Shown here: piece after piece, positions 45,400 through 57,955 of the stretch
Numbering within the stretch: the stretch's first letter is position 1
Layout: every line of letters begins with the position of its first letter
NCBI RefSeq assembly: GCF_958979055.1
Contig: NC_084899.1
Coordinates: forward strand, 3,223,001 to 3,287,000
Direction of reading: 5' to 3'
DNA from: Alnus glutinosa
Lineage: Eukaryota > Streptophyta > Magnoliopsida > Fagales > Betulaceae
DNA length: 64,000 bases
The notes under the pieces: generated by a model
What the model was told of the DNA's origin: nothing
Databases searched by the model: none
Seen by the model: the letters and a program-made list of their open reading frames with translations, nothing else
Program-made: the position numbers and the translations under genes

Positions 45400-45983
45400 A
45401 TTTTAGTTCCTCGACTCTAGAACTTCGCTTCTCCATTCTCTACCATGTTTTCGTTTTCACCTTCAATTTATCTCCAAAAATAGTAATTATAATTTATAAA
45501 GGACAAGGTTTTATCCAAAACCATTTATAACTTAATATACAAAATATGTGTCTCCGAAAACAAGAACAAGAATAATGTCACATACTACGTTTGTACAAAG
45601 TTAATGCGGCAAGATAGAGTAAAAAAAAATTTCTTTTTTTTTTTTCTTTTTTTTAAAAAAAAAAAATGGCTGATCCAAAAATTATTAAGAGTCTTTTTGA
45701 GTTTACGAATTCAAAAAGTGCGATTAAAAAATAGCGATAATTTTTAAAAATACAGTTAAGCATTTAACAAAATTACAATTTAACCTTTAAAATATTAGTG
45801 TTTTCAAAAAAATACCCCTTAACTCGATCAAGAAATAGAACAGGAAGGAGGTTTCTTTGCATACCCATCAAATCACATAGAATTGCGTGGTCCATCTAAC
45901 GATTACAAATATTTCTTGCACTTGGTTGGTTCATCTAACGGCCTACTTTGTCTTGCCAATTTCATTTTTAATAGCAAGAGTAT
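45400..45983. other. Intergenic upstream of the dehydrogenase gene
   Basis: AT-rich with homopolymer runs (45627-45666). No gene or clear repeat. Confidence 0.5.
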
Positions 45984-46999
45984 TTTTTTTTTTTTGAAAC
46001 AAATAGCATGTGCTATCATATATTACTGAAAGAAAGTCCAAGAGTAAATACAAAGAATAAATGTACAAGACCTTCTACACCTTAAGCCAAATAAATCTGA
46101 CTTGAAACAGCAATCTAAACAATACACAAACATTACATAGACAGCATTGAGCCACTCTTTACATTTAAGCATAATCAACAAATAAAAGATAGCAGATCTA
46201 ACATCTAAGCCAACAAATAGTCTGGTAACATTTAAGCATCACAGAGGCAAACTGTGAAAAGCAAAGGAAAAAAAAAAAAAAAAAACCAAGAAACAACTCA
46301 AAAAAAAAAGCCAAAAAACAGAATCAACGTCGAAAACGCCGTCACGGGCGACGGTGCGTGTAGAACACGCGCCACCACCGAGAACCTCCTCTGCAGCAGA
46401 CGACCGCCAGAAGACCCCGAAACCACTGAAAAAACCATCAGTCACGCCCTGGAAGATAAGTCGTAACCCACACGTGCCAGTCCAAGGAGTGACCTCCCTG
46501 GCGCGTGCAGGCCACACGCCGAGCAGGAAAAATCGACACGGCCGTGGCTGGAGGCTACTGGACCAGAAGAAGCCAGTGACCACCATGGAGAGGCGCGTGT
46601 CTTCGAAAATCCAGCCGAAGTGAACATATCTGACTCCAAAGAAAACCAAAAAAAGAACGGTCATAAAACTTCGCTGGAGACACATCAAAAAGTCGCTCCC
46701 CAACCTAAATCTGTAAAGTCTTCTGCTAGGGAACATCAGCCATCATCGGATCTAATTCGGGGGAACAAAACTCCACAGTCCTAATGACTGGGAGACACCT
46801 AAACTCCACTGGATCTAACCGGAAGGAACAAAAAACCTCCCCCACCCTATAAGGGCGAGGAGGGAGACTCCCCCCTCTCCCCAAACACCCAAACTCTTTC
46901 TTAAACTCTCTCTCTCTCTCTCTCTCTCTAAAAAACTCTCGGGACCCTCTCTCTCTCTCTCTAAAAGCCCGCTCCAGTAGTTGTCCAGTTCTAATTATA
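45984..46999 (-). mobile_element. Non-autonomous poly(A) retroelement, 1 kb
   Basis: Flanked by taatagcaagagtat (45969-45983) and taatagcgagagagtat (47000-47016), similar target duplications. Poly(T) at the left marks a minus-strand poly(A) tail, preceded on that strand by tagcacatgctat. The 5' half has CT/GA runs and a gttcccccgaattagatcc stretch shared with 20345-21373. The minus-strand frame 46239-46736 (165 codons) has no known domain or reverse-transcriptase motif and is treated as part of the element. Confidence 0.7.
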
Positions 47000-47925
47000 T
47001 AATAGCGAGAGAGTATTACGTGTTCTTTGGAACCCTTCTATTCAAAAAGCCATATCCCTTCCTTTGCCAAATTGGATTATCCAATTTCTGTAAAATTTGA
47101 ACCTGATAACAAGGAATAATCCTCATTTATGGAAGAGATGAGGCATGGGCAAAACTTTGACTCCGATAAATATGTAACGTTAGGGAGGGAGAAATAGGCG
47201 ATTCTAAACTTGTCTATATAGTTTGCTTCTTTTCTTGCTTGCTGGTTTGTCGTCACTTTAAATCTATGCTTAGCCACAAGCACCGGGGAATGGTAGAGCT
47301 AGCCATATGTGCAAATGCATGCTTTGGAGACTTGAGCAAAAACTGAAATATACCTCTAACACCTCTAATAAACCAAAATATCAAATATCACCAAGAAAAA
47401 TATGGCCCAAACTAAACAAAACAAATTGGCACTTACTAAAGTAGAGCATCAATTCTAGGCTGCCATTCGGCCCTTGGCAGGTTGTCAATATTTTGGCAAG
47501 TCAAACTAGATAGATTCCTACTCAATTATGTTAGCTACCATGATCAAGTGAAAGGAACGGATGTTCCGAGGTTTGCCTAGTCAGCTCCTTAAGAGTAATA
47601 CTACACTTTACACCTATTTATCAAACTCATTTCACACATACTCACATACTGATGTGATGTGACGTGACGCAATTCAATTCTTGAATCCAACCGGGTAATA
47701 ATACTGATTCCCATACCAGTTATTAAAAAGTATACAAAGAAAAGGGTTAAATCTCCACCCTATACAAAAGGCAGATGGCATACCAGATCAATCAAACCCA
47801 ACAATGGAACTAGTTCTCAGGTCAGAAATTATAATCTCACTTAGAAAACTGGCATATTATAGCATGCCATCACCTAAATGCAAAATTGAAAAACATCACA
47901 CAATTATTCATAATAGACCAAAGAT
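47000..47925. other. Intergenic, no gene
   Basis: Contains a scrap (47593-47690) related to the small TIR element at 21537-21619. Nothing else was recognised. Confidence 0.5.
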
Positions 47926-48200
47926 TTTCTTTTTTTTTTATAAGGAAATTTAGTCATATTAAAAGCGTAAGGCGCCCTTAAGTACACCGGAAGTATACAA
48001 AAGAAAACACATAATTATGAATGGAAAAACGAACTAGAAAATCAGCAAAGCTGATCGACAGTGGGGACAAAAAAGCCATATCCAAAGATACAGCGTATGA
48101 AAAAACGAAGCTGAAATATCCTCCATGGAACTCTCCAAATCCTCGAAACACCTAAGATTTCTTTCTTTCCAAACACACCAAAAAATGCAGATTGGCACCA
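47926..48200 (-). mobile_element. 5'-truncated LINE 3' end
   Basis: Poly(T) and the family 3' end, then ORF2 C-terminal coding sequence (minus strand, HTLYLW-type tail) closely related to the LINE at 41071-41651. Target duplications taatagaccaaagat (47911-47925) and taacagaccaaagat (48201-48215). Confidence 0.88.
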
Positions 48201-48215
48201 TAACAGACCAAAGAT

Positions 48216-49902
48216 ATAACCATTGTTTGCATCTAATTTCAGCATTACAACATAGCGATTGTTTGCATCTAATTTACAACTGTAACAAACTACGTATTGT
48301 AAAATGTTTGGCTCTTAGGGAACTTTCAAGCTTTGAGGAGAGAATTAAAATCTTGCCTACCAGTCACAAGTGTAAAAGTATGGCAAAGCTGGAGTACTCT
48401 TCTCAAGGAAGATACATATTTAAAGCTATAACCACGAAAACAACTTCATCAATTGGGGAGAAAGAGTGACAAGGGTATTGCAAATCATTGTAGATCAAAG
48501 AAATACCTACAAAGGAAAATATCTAATTAACATATAGATGTGCAACTGCCTATGCATAAAAATATCAAAATAACAATCAAGTTAGTGAAAACTTAGATAT
48601 TGCGCAAGTATAGATTGGTGCATAATGCATGCATCGAGGATAACACAATTAGGTAGTTAAAAAGAGGTTGTTTCAACTTGCTATTTCATCCACCATCTAT
48701 TGATGTCAACAAAACTTACTCATCATCCAATTTTAGACTGATGGTGTAAACCAATAAGGCCTTAACATGACATACACGAGACTATGGAACAAAAAACCAC
48801 AACCAATACAAAAAGTTAAGCATTACCACGTGTGCTACAGATAACCATACATCCTACAGCAGTATAAGCCTATAAGGATGTCTACAAGTCATATATGCAA
48901 ATCCTGATATTACCTAATTGCACAAAACTCTACATTTTCATAATGTTTTAAGAAAACTGGGAAATCATTTCAGTGGGAATCCTCAATTTAAAGCTCAAAT
49001 ATACTCTTCAATTGGTTAGAATAAAAACACAACTTTTATAAAAGCTTAAAAAGCATTACGTATGTCTCAGAACTCAATTATTCTCAAGACTCAAGAGGCA
49101 ATCACAGTTTATACATTACAAGACAATTATTCACAAAACCTCCATGATCTGCAGAATGATTCATACATTAGTATTTTGCATAAAGAGCTTAGAATTAAAT
49201 GTACATTTGTCAAAAAGAGAAGAAAGGAATGCTTCCACTGGATAAACATTATATTAAGCTTCCACAAAAACATGATTCACAACTGATAAGTATCAAGTTC
49301 TAAACTTTCACAACGAGAAAAGCATTCACCTCATAAAGAGTACTGAATGTCTATTTGTCCAATTAGAAGGGCTTCGATTGAGTACAAATGCGGAATAAAG
49401 TTTTAAATAAAGAATAAAAAAAACAAATATAGACTGGTTTTTGAGACTAGAGATGCAAACTTAATAGATAGAAATGATGAAACAAGCAAAATTCAAAGTG
49501 AAAAAGCAAGCAATGCAATCACAACTTGATTACTTGGCAGAAATATGCGCTAAGTCACAACAGTGTGACTCTGCTAATACGAAATTACAGTCACAAAGAT
49601 ACAGCCTTTTTTGCTGAAAACCCGATATTTTATACACGCGAGCAAAATTTGAAGGCCCCCATTCAAGACCACCAGCTCCCAACAACAAATAAAAACCATC
49701 AATGAATAGTAACCCAAAACACAATAAATGTTTTAGCTCCCAATCAAAATCCAAAAATACAACGTTAGAAAGAAGCATTATTATACAGCGCTACTACTAT
49801 AATCTTACCGAAAGAAGAACAATTGTAATATAAATTGCAAGCCCGATACAAAACCTAACATAAACCCTCGCCTTCCCTGGTCCAAAACCATACCTCCATT
49901 TT
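48216..49902. other. Intergenic downstream of TIM17-like gene, no gene seen
   Basis: AT-rich, with a short direct repeat of gattgtttgcatctaatt (48223-48276). 3' UTR of the TIM17-like gene probably occupies the right end. No repeat family or coding domain was recognised. Confidence 0.5.
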
Positions 49903-50577
49903 TCACTTGTACTCAAAACTCGGCACGGGAGGCGCATCGAAGCTCTCCAAGATCTTCGTCTCGCTTCCGCTACTCGTCCCCGCCGACGACTCCTTCTTCG
50001 CACCGCCAAACCACCCTCCAAGCCACCCCGAACCCGAATCCGGAGAAGACGACCCGGTCACCGAGGCCGGTTCCGGCATGTTCTGGGCCTGGCCCATGAA
50101 GCTCGGGAGCGGGGGCATATTGGGCCCGGGCTCTTCGATGAGCACGGGAATCTGTTGCTGCGCGCTGAACATGCGATTTAGCATGATCCCGGCGCCTTCG
50201 ATGAGCGCCAAGAGGACGCCGCCGAAAGCCGCCGATCGAGCTGAGGCGCCGAGCCCTTGTCGCATGGAGAGGAAGCCTCCGGTGGCGGCGCCGGCCACGA
50301 TGGAGTTCCAGGGGTCCTCCTTCTGGCGCACGAAGACCATGGTGCAGTCGAAGGCGGAGAAGAGGCCGCCCCAGACTGCGAAGCTTCCGCCGACGCGCGG
50401 CGCGTTGAGCCGCACCGCCTGCGAGCCGCCGAGAACGCGAGTCCCGCCGGGGGAGTTGTAGACGCCCTTGAGGAAGTGGAAGGCCGAGCCGCCCACGGCC
50501 CCCATGGCAAACGCGCCGCCGATGTCGTCAAGGATTCGGTCCGGGCAGGGCTCCCTCGAGGTCTCTGGCGTCCCCAT
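49903..50577 (-). CDS. Mitochondrial inner-membrane translocase subunit TIM17
   Basis: 224 aa, single exon. The N-terminal two thirds are a Tim17/Tim22/Tim23-family core with four glycine-rich membrane segments: [19 protein letters not shown] (17-35), [16 protein letters not shown] (about 63-78), [17 protein letters not shown] (about 92-108) and [19 protein letters not shown] (about 114-132). Family members form the presequence-import channel of the inner membrane with TIM23 and TIM44. The Pro/Ser/Gly-rich tail (about 140-224) is longer than in fungal TIM17, as in plant TIM17-2-type proteins. The coding region is far more GC-rich than its flanks. The ATG at 50577 begins the conserved [15 protein letters not shown] start. 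Confidence 0.93.
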   Translation of the reverse strand: MGTPETSREPCPDRILDDIGGAFAMGAVGGSAFHFLKGVYNSPGGTRVLGGSQAVRLNAPRVGGSFAVWGGLFSAFDCTMVFVRQKEDPWNSIVAGAATGGFLSMRQGLGASARSAAFGGVLLALIEGAGIMLNRMFSAQQQIPVLIEEPGPNMPPLPSFMGQAQNMPEPASVTGSSSPDSGSGWLGGWFGGAKKESSAGTSSGSETKILESFDAPPVPSFEYK

Positions 50578-50590
50578 GGTTGAGTCTCTC

Positions 50591-50598
50591 TAGGGTTT
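50591..50598 (-). promoter_or_regulatory. telo-box near the TIM17 start
   Basis: The minus strand reads gaaaccctagag about 15-20 bp before the ATG. AAACCCTA elements are frequent near starts of plant genes for translation and organelle biogenesis. Confidence 0.4.
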
Positions 50599-51582
50599 CT
50601 TCTCTTGACGTTCCTTTTCAGTTTTTGGGAAAAATAACGAGGAAAATTATGACAGAGTGGTCAGAAAGTTCTTTAAAATGAAAAAATATATTGACTTGGG
50701 GAAGGGGTTTGGAGCTTGATCGAGACGACGAGCGTTTTTTGTTTCCCAAAAACGTCACGTCGTTTGAACTTTTTTTTTTTTTTTTTTTTTTTTGAACCAA
50801 CGTCGTTTGAACTATTAGACGAGCTGTACAGCCTGTACCTTATTCGTCCTATATTTTTAGAGTATTTCATTTTACGGCATATAATTTCTTATATTTAATT
50901 ATTATTTTCTAAAAATAGATAAAAATAATAAATACTTTTTGCTCTTTCGGTTAAAAATCTTGTTTTTTTTGTCTTTTATTTTTATCTTCTTAAAAATACT
51001 AACAAAAATTTGTTAATGTACTTGAAATGACAAAAATACTTTCAAACTACCAAAATTTTTAGGATATTTTTTGTCTTTTTTCGAGATAAAAGGGATACAT
51101 TGAAATTTTTTAATAATTTGATGCAATTTGAAAAAAATATTGATATAATTATTAATTTAAAAGATATTGCAAATTAAATGTTAATTTGGAGAGGAAATGT
51201 ATTTTCCTTTTTTGTCGTTTAAGCCGAACTGCGTTGGTCAGGCTTATTCGTGCGTGCGGGGAATATCAGGAGCTTCCAGTTTTGCGGCGTCGTTCTCTGC
51301 AGTGTTGAATTAGACTTGAGAACGACGTCGTCTAACCTGTCCACCATTATCAAAAGCCTCCTGGCTCTTGCCCTACTGAGGATAGATACCCTCGCTTCAA
51401 ACCTGGGAGGTGGCAACAAAAGCGTTCCATGGGATGTGGATAAGGGTACCAACCACCGCATCTGAAACGTAAGACTCTTCTTGTCTAGTTAGATTGAAGT
51501 AGTTTCGTTTTGTCTTGGTTTTTCTTCTTCTTTCTCTGACTTCGCGTTTTAAGGTTTCAGTTATAGTTATTTAGTTTCTTAT
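50599..51582. other. Shared upstream region between divergent TIM17 and SpoU genes
   Basis: About 1 kb separates the two divergently transcribed genes. It contains a poly(T) run (50770-50792) and AT-rich DNA. A short frame at 51250-51465 has no domain. A bidirectional promoter is possible but not shown. Confidence 0.45.
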
Positions 51583-53331
51583 ATGCTCACAATGTATACC
51601 AATTTGACGAAGAGCCAGGCATTTCCCTTGGCTATTAGGATTTATTCACGACCCAGATGCTTCAAGTTGTTCCACAACTCAAAGCCCCAATCTTTGCCCA
51701 CTGGGTCTTATCCAAAACCCCCGTTAAACCCCAGTAGGATCAAAACCCTTGGAGATTCCCGTGTCATGAAATCCATGGATTTTTCAACTTGTTCTCATTA
51801 TAGAACCCTGGGAATGGGCAATATAGTGAAACCCAGAAACGGGTTTCGGCTTAGAAGTGCCATCCAGTGTTGCCGTTTGATTAAAGCTCCAAGTTTTTCA
51901 AGTTCGTATACTCAGAGAGATGGTGAAAAGAATGGTGTGTTGAGAGCTGGAAAAACTCTTCCTTGGTTGGCATCAAATAGAGCTAAAGAAGTAAAATGGT
52001 CGGACAAAGCAACTTCTGCAAAGACGAGTCGTTCTTCTTGGGAGGAATCGGCAAAAAGGTTGGAGGAAGCAACAACAATGAAAAGTGCCCGTTCTTCTTG
52101 GAAGGAATCAGCGGAAAATTTTGTGGCTAAAAGTCGTAGGTTGACAGAAGGGAGTGAAGGAGGTAGGAATAGAATAGTAGATAAGGGAGGGGATCAGCAA
52201 AGTGGCTATGTTGATAGGTATGGAAGTTCTGAAGAAGATAAAGAAGAAGGAGGAGGAGAAGTAGAGGCCAACGATGATCCGAGATGGGATAAAATTAAGC
52301 ATAGGTTCAGGGGAATGGTGGATGTAAAGGCTGGATCTGAGAAACCTGAGTTACAGAGGTGGAATAAGCAGGAAAATTGGGGTAGAAAGACATGGAAAGA
52401 GGCTACTGAATCGTCAGTGCCTAAAATGGTTGGCGAAGGGATTTATGGGGTTGGTCCGGTTTTGGCTGCTTTGTCAGCTCAAAGAAGAGAATTTTATGCA
52501 TTGTACCTCCAAGAAGGTTTAGATTTGAGTAATAACAATCGGAAGAAGAAGGACAAAAAAGGGTTTGAGAAAGTGTTAAGGATGGCAGAAAAAATTGGAT
52601 TAAGCATAAGGGAAGCATCAAAGCATGATCTCAATATGGTGGTTGACAACCGCCCCCATCAGGGTCTTGTGCTAGATGCCTCTCCATTGGAGATGGTAAA
52701 AGTAAAGGAATTGGACCCTATTTCTAAGGAGGAAGGTAAAGGTTCTCTTTGGGTAGCTTTGGATGAGGTTACAGATCCTCAGAATTTGGGGGCAATCATT
52801 AGATCGGCATACTTCTTTGGAGCTTCAGGGGTGGTGTTATGTGCCAAGAATTCAGCTCCATTGACTGGTGTTGTGAGCAAAGCAAGTGCAGGCGCACTTG
52901 AATTAATGGAGCTTAGGTATTGCAAGAATATGATGCAGTTCTTAGTAACCTCAGCTGAAAATGGTTGGCGAGTTCTTGGGGGTTCAGTTTCTCCAAAAGC
53001 TGTTCCCTTGGATGAGGTTTTGCCGGGTGCACCAACAATTCTAGTCTTGGGCAGTGAGGGTACCGGGTTGAGGCCTTTGGTAGAGAGATCATGTACTCAG
53101 TTGCTTAGGATCCCTGGAAATGTTCCTCTGGACTTATCCACTGGTGGTGTGAATGATACGGATACAGCAGAAACAAACTCCGGGTGCTCCGGTGAAGAGT
53201 TCAGGTCCTTTTTGGCTGTGGAGAGCTTAAATGTCAGTGTTGCAGCAGGTGTGCTTCTTCATCACTTAATTGGAAACAATTACAAAAATGAGTTCCACAT
53301 TGGAGATAAGACTACTGATGCACTTGAATGA
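51583..53331 (+). CDS. SpoU/TrmH-family RNA 2'-O-ribose methyltransferase, organellar
   Basis: 582 aa, one uninterrupted exon. An in-frame TAA lies about 30 bp upstream and no earlier Met exists, supporting this start. Residues 1 to about 110 are Ser/Arg/Lys-rich, consistent with organelle targeting. About 140-280 is a charged linker with two SARSSWKES/KTSRSSWEES-like repeats. About 285-370 is the SpoU substrate-binding domain (YGVGPVLAAL). The catalytic knot follows with motif 1 NLGAIIRSA (about 402), motif 2 LGSEGTGLRPLV (about 487) and motif 3 SLNVSVAAGVLL (about 547). The family uses S-adenosylmethionine to methylate guanosine ribose in rRNA or tRNA; similarity in layout to mitochondrial MRM1 suggests large-subunit rRNA. 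From memory, Arabidopsis also has a SpoU gene next to its ceramide glucosyltransferase gene. Confidence 0.92.
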   Translation: MLTMYTNLTKSQAFPLAIRIYSRPRCFKLFHNSKPQSLPTGSYPKPPLNPSRIKTLGDSRVMKSMDFSTCSHYRTLGMGNIVKPRNGFRLRSAIQCCRLIKAPSFSSSYTQRDGEKNGVLRAGKTLPWLASNRAKEVKWSDKATSAKTSRSSWEESAKRLEEATTMKSARSSWKESAENFVAKSRRLTEGSEGGRNRIVDKGGDQQSGYVDRYGSSEEDKEEGGGEVEANDDPRWDKIKHRFRGMVDVKAGSEKPELQRWNKQENWGRKTWKEATESSVPKMVGEGIYGVGPVLAALSAQRREFYALYLQEGLDLSNNNRKKKDKKGFEKVLRMAEKIGLSIREASKHDLNMVVDNRPHQGLVLDASPLEMVKVKELDPISKEEGKGSLWVALDEVTDPQNLGAIIRSAYFFGASGVVLCAKNSAPLTGVVSKASAGALELMELRYCKNMMQFLVTSAENGWRVLGGSVSPKAVPLDEVLPGAPTILVLGSEGTGLRPLVERSCTQLLRIPGNVPLDLSTGGVNDTDTAETNSGCSGEEFRSFLAVESLNVSVAAGVLLHHLIGNNYKNEFHIGDKTTDALE

Positions 53332-54054
53332 GATCTCATGGCCGATGCATTGAATTGTTGCCTCAGTCTATTTATCTAAGTTAATTATAGTTGTGTATCA
53401 TATTCTTTTGACGTTATAATATAAGCGTTATAAATCTTTTATCAGCACCCGTGGGATTTTATACAAAATTTGTTGTAGGTTTGCAATTTTGGATGCCTTT
53501 TTCACTTCTTCATTGGTATGAAGAGTTGTAACTTTGGTCACAAGCAAAGACTCAAAGTAATGCCCTCCGATGAGATCCGGCCCTGACATTAAATATTTCT
53601 CCTTGATTTTCATGATGTGTGTGTGAATTATAAATTTTTCTTTCACATCTCTCCAAGAAATAACTATCCATCCTTCAATGTTTGCCATACTGCCAGCAAG
53701 CTATTTATGTGCTAAGATTTTAAAGCATTGCCTTTATTTGTTTCACTCAATCACTGTAGAAACTGCTTTTATTTGTCCTTGAGCTTCCGTCGTTTTCCCT
53801 GTATTTGTTCAAAATCGAACTGTTGTTCCATCTTTTCTGTGAACTTAGAATTAATGCAATGATATCTGATGCCAATCATGCAAATACCCTAAATTTCATG
53901 ATCACGACGAAGCATGATCTGCCTCAAGTTGAGACTCAAAGTATGCAATACTGTTTTGCAAATATAGTCGGATATTGCCCTTCTCTACCTCGGTTTTTGC
54001 ATGAAATACTAGAAGACGTAGTTTTGACCCGTTTTATTGTTAGTGATTGCCTAT
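53332..54054. other. 3' flank of the methyltransferase gene, no further gene
   Basis: Probably 3' UTR at the start. Open frames at 53428-53688 and 53805-54176 lack domains. Confidence 0.45.
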
Positions 54055-54742
54055 TGTTGAAGCAATTTTCCGGACGATCGTACCGGCAACAAGGCTCTTG
54101 CAAAATAGATAGAAAAGGTCACTATAAACCACTGGTTCCAGTGGATCGGGGGAGCTTCCGACTTCTAAGCCAGTGAGGGCTCTTTGAGAGAGGAAAACTG
54201 AATTAAGAGTGTGAGTAGAGAAAGAATGTGCATACCTGATGGGAAAGACCCCCCATCTCTTAATATAGATGTACAGTTCTCTCACTTGAAATTCGTTGTG
54301 CCTGGGATTTCGGAAGATATTCTCCGAGAATATTGGGGGAGGTCATTTGGCTTGGGCAGGCGGTTATGTGACGTAACAAGAAGGGTGGGTCGAGTGTGGA
54401 GTGTCCTACCATAATATAGGTGTACTCGAGTCCAGGATCCGAGATGATCATTGGGCTAGGCCCGTGGATTTCTCCTTGGCCCACTTGTCTTGATATTTGG
54501 AGTAAGCAGGCTCTGGAGGCCCTTCAGTAGGCAGGCCTCAAGAGCCCATCGATATTTTGGCATACTAGTAGCCCTCAATTCCGTATGGCTGACTTGACCC
54601 CAAGTCAATCCATGGGAACTTAGGTGAGCAAGCCCTAGGAGTTCCCTTATTTGATTGGGTTCTTCGGAAAGTAGGCTTAGAGGCCCTTCAGTAGGTGGGC
54701 CTCAAGGGCCCTTCGGTATGGTGGGGCTTACCACCTACTACA
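54055..54742 (-). mobile_element. Probable solo LTR of a Ty3/gypsy element
   Basis: On the minus strand it starts tgtagtaggtgg and ends gcttcaaca (TG...CA). It contains a TATA-like tctatattaag followed by the actggcttagaagtcggaag block often seen in plant gypsy LTRs. An internal direct repeat of aggcccttcagtagg[ct] occurs at 54517 and 54677. No internal region or clean 5-bp duplication was found. Confidence 0.45.
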
Positions 54743-57569
54743 ACTCTTAATTTGGAATATCCGTGGTTCCAAAAAATTAGGCAGCTTTCTCCTTCCCTTA
54801 ATTCAGAAATTGTTCATTCCTGAAGCATGTTCAGATAGCTTCCCAACCTCTAATTTGTTGTTAGACTTGGGTTTAACAACTTTTAAAATGGTTTTCATTT
54901 TTTTTTTCCCTTTTTAAGTGTAATCTGAATGTGGATACTCAATCCTAAATCTTTTATTGGATTATATAAAACTTTATTAATTAAACTAATTGAGACCCAC
55001 CAAGATATTCAACAATAATTAAAGCACTTCAATTATATCCGAACTACATGCCTATAAATAAACCACGACCCCAAGTATCAAAACTCTCTGATATTCAAGT
55101 TCTCTTATACACCCGACAAGTTTCTTATTGTTTTGTAGGTATCGAAGAGAGTGTATCAAAAAGGAACGAGTCACCAAATCCAAAACTGTACCAACAATAT
55201 TCATAATTCAATTGCTTGAAAAGATTTCCAACCTCGTACAGGACATGGCCAACCTTTCGGTGTATTGAAAACACCAGATAAATTCCTAGGGTAGCATGCA
55301 TTCCAATTTCCCAAGAACACGAAAGAACAAATCTGATTCTACACCTTCTGGCGTGTGAAAAGTGGTGTTTTCTTTTGTTGATTGCATAAGGAATCAGAGT
55401 CCTGTAAAGTACCAGAAAGTAAAAAAGTAGGATTCAGACAAATATTTCCCTTTCATCGTTTGCTTCTTTGCTTAGTACTAGTACTAACATTTCAAGCTGA
55501 TAGATGATTGAGTGTGAGCATGACCTTACTAACCAATCAGAAAGTAGTAATAAATGTTGTAATTGCGCCTGACTTTTTGAGATTTGAGGTGGGAGACGGG
55601 TCTAGAATCCAATTTTGACACGACTTGTGGGTTAGAGATAGGTACCCTTTTTGGTCTTGTTTACCATTGATCGCTTGATAGCAAATCATGTGCACCTTTT
55701 TGAATGGATTTCAAATATCTAATAGTGTATATATTGCTGTACGGTAAATATGTAGTCTCGGGGATATCATGTATATCGCTAAATACAATAAAAACACATT
55801 TTTTACCATAAAATGGATCATTAACTTGAAATACAAAGGATTTTATTCCCTATAAATCATGGAGTCCGTTTGTTAATGCATTTTGAAGGTTTTTCTATTA
55901 GCGAGAAAGATTGTTTCTTAAAAAAAAAAAAATGTCCATAGTGTTTTAACAAACGAAGTCATAGCCTTCTTAAATCTTAAGGCAGCCAATACTTTGAACA
56001 ATATATTCTCTTGATCGTTGTTTTCTGCTCTTTTATAGTGTTCCTTAACCTTTCATGGATGTCATCGTACCAACACGCTTTCTGGAGAAATTCAATTGCA
56101 AAACAATGACTTTCCCTGCCAAAATTGCAGACAGAGCAGCAGCATGGGACTGGGGAGAAGGTTCCCAGGTTGTCTGTTTGCCTTTTGTGTACCCCACGAG
56201 AGGCAATGAGGCATCCTACTACATGCCCCCTTCACATATATATGGTCCCCAACTTTCGTCCTTCACTAAATCAAAATTGTATTTAATTCTACTTGTTCAC
56301 ATATATATATATCCCATTCTCGATTAAACCTAACATTCTAAGAGCATTCCTATTCAACTAGCTAGAGTAATTATTTAGCCAAATTTCAAGTTAAAACTCT
56401 TATCTTAGTTCACATAGTCAGAAAAGCCAGCCAGCAATCATCCATCATCCATTAGAAAAGGAAGAAGTATAGTCAAGAAGACTGGTAGGTTATAGTATAG
56501 TATCCAAATCATATCCCAGAAAAATGTTCCAAATTGCCGCAATGGGCCACATGGTATGACATGAGCATCTCTTCCTAACATGTTCTTTTGGAAAGCAGAG
56601 CTGGCAATGCCATGTGAGTCATATGGACATGGTCATACCTCAGCCTTAATGATAGCCTTCTCAAGCTATCCTCCTCTTCATTGACAGCCCATTGCTTGCC
56701 AAACAACTTGCCACTTAAGTCTTCTAAAGTAGAAGTAAAACCAGTTTTATTTGTGTTCAGAGCCTCCGTTTGTTAATATGCTTTATATACCGTGTTTTTT
56801 TTAAAAAAAAAAAAAAAATGTTCTGATATAATATGATATGAATCAGCTTTCTTCTAAACCATATTTCGTCTCTTAAACGCTTCGACCCGTAATTTATAAT
56901 TATAAAATATACTCCACTCCAGGGATCAACGTGACTATTCCTTAATAACGCATTAAGGTATTTTAAATTTTTTATGTTTTTAATTGATTTCATAATTTGG
57001 TCTGTTAATATTCAAAAGTAAACAAAAATATTTTATGATTCAATTAGCGTACACGGCTCTTGTATGTTTGACCGTTTCTTTCTTCGAATAATAATTGTTG
57101 GCCAGCTATACACACTCAAATATTTGCTAATGCCACCTCCATTATTATATAATGAAGGAATGAAATTACATAATTGGGCAACGTCTCTAACATTTTTAAA
57201 CCATTAAAAACGCAAGCGCGGCACAAATAAATAAATAAAAAGTAAAAAATAAATTACATAATTGGATGAATAATGCTATTTAATAGATTTTTATATTACT
57301 GTTATACAATTAGATGAATGACGTGGTAGTGAAATCAGTACGTCATCTTAGTTGTATGACAATGTATAACAGTCAACTAATTAAAATTAAAAATACTGAG
57401 AGAATTTATTATTTGAAATTATGTTTGAATGATTAAAAAATCTGAGACAAAATTTAAAAAAGGTAAATAAAATCTGAATAGAATTTAAATTTTAAAAATA
57501 AACTCAAAAATACTTTTAAAAAATAATAAAATATAATTAAAAAATAATTATTACCCAAACATGCCATAA
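54743..57569. other. Intergenic, no gene recognised
   Basis: 2.8 kb of AT-rich DNA. A stretch at 55050-55200 with cctataaataaacc may be another old LTR edge. The frame at 56055-56327 has no domain. A taagagcattcctattc motif at 56339 resembles a MITE end, but no partner was found. Confidence 0.45.
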
Positions 57570-57700
57570 ATTGCGAAAGAGGTAACGAAGATATCTGCAA
57601 TAATTGAGCGAATTTCCCGTTACGTTGAAAGTAGAGCATTTTGGATAACTTTAAGAGCAATTTGAGAGTCACTTTCGAGGATAACTTATTTTTGCATATT
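57570..57700 (-). pseudogene. RNase H-like scrap from a LINE
   Basis: The minus strand reads VILESDSQIALKVIQNALL, then a stop, then EIRSIIADIF, as in the RNase H-like domain found in plant LINE ORF2 and related proteins. Only about 40 residues remain. Confidence 0.4.
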
Positions 57701-57955
57701 TAATGCCTTTATTTCCTTTATGGTCATGATTGCGTGCTTTTACCATACAAAATGCGGATGGGAGGGAGTTTTGAAGTTCAAACTTTTATGAACAGTCCTC
57801 GGTCATCTCGATTCAATCTTTCAAGTATTCGGTTCTTAATTGCTTTTTAGTTTTTAGATCAATTTTTTTTTTTTTTTAGAAAAAATATATTTTTTTTTTA
57901 TTTAAAAAAAATGTTTTGTTGTTATGAAAATAGTTTTAAGTACTTTTTATTTTAT

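Noticed and set aside
46239..46736. 165-codon minus-strand gene
   Set aside because: It lies wholly inside a poly(A) retroelement with flanking duplications and has no known domain.
49907..50583. Long plus-strand frames opposite TIM17
   Set aside because: Shadow frames in GC-rich coding DNA. The minus strand has the conserved protein.
56339..56400. MITE beginning with gagcattcctattc
   Set aside because: No inverted partner end could be found within the following 400 bases.
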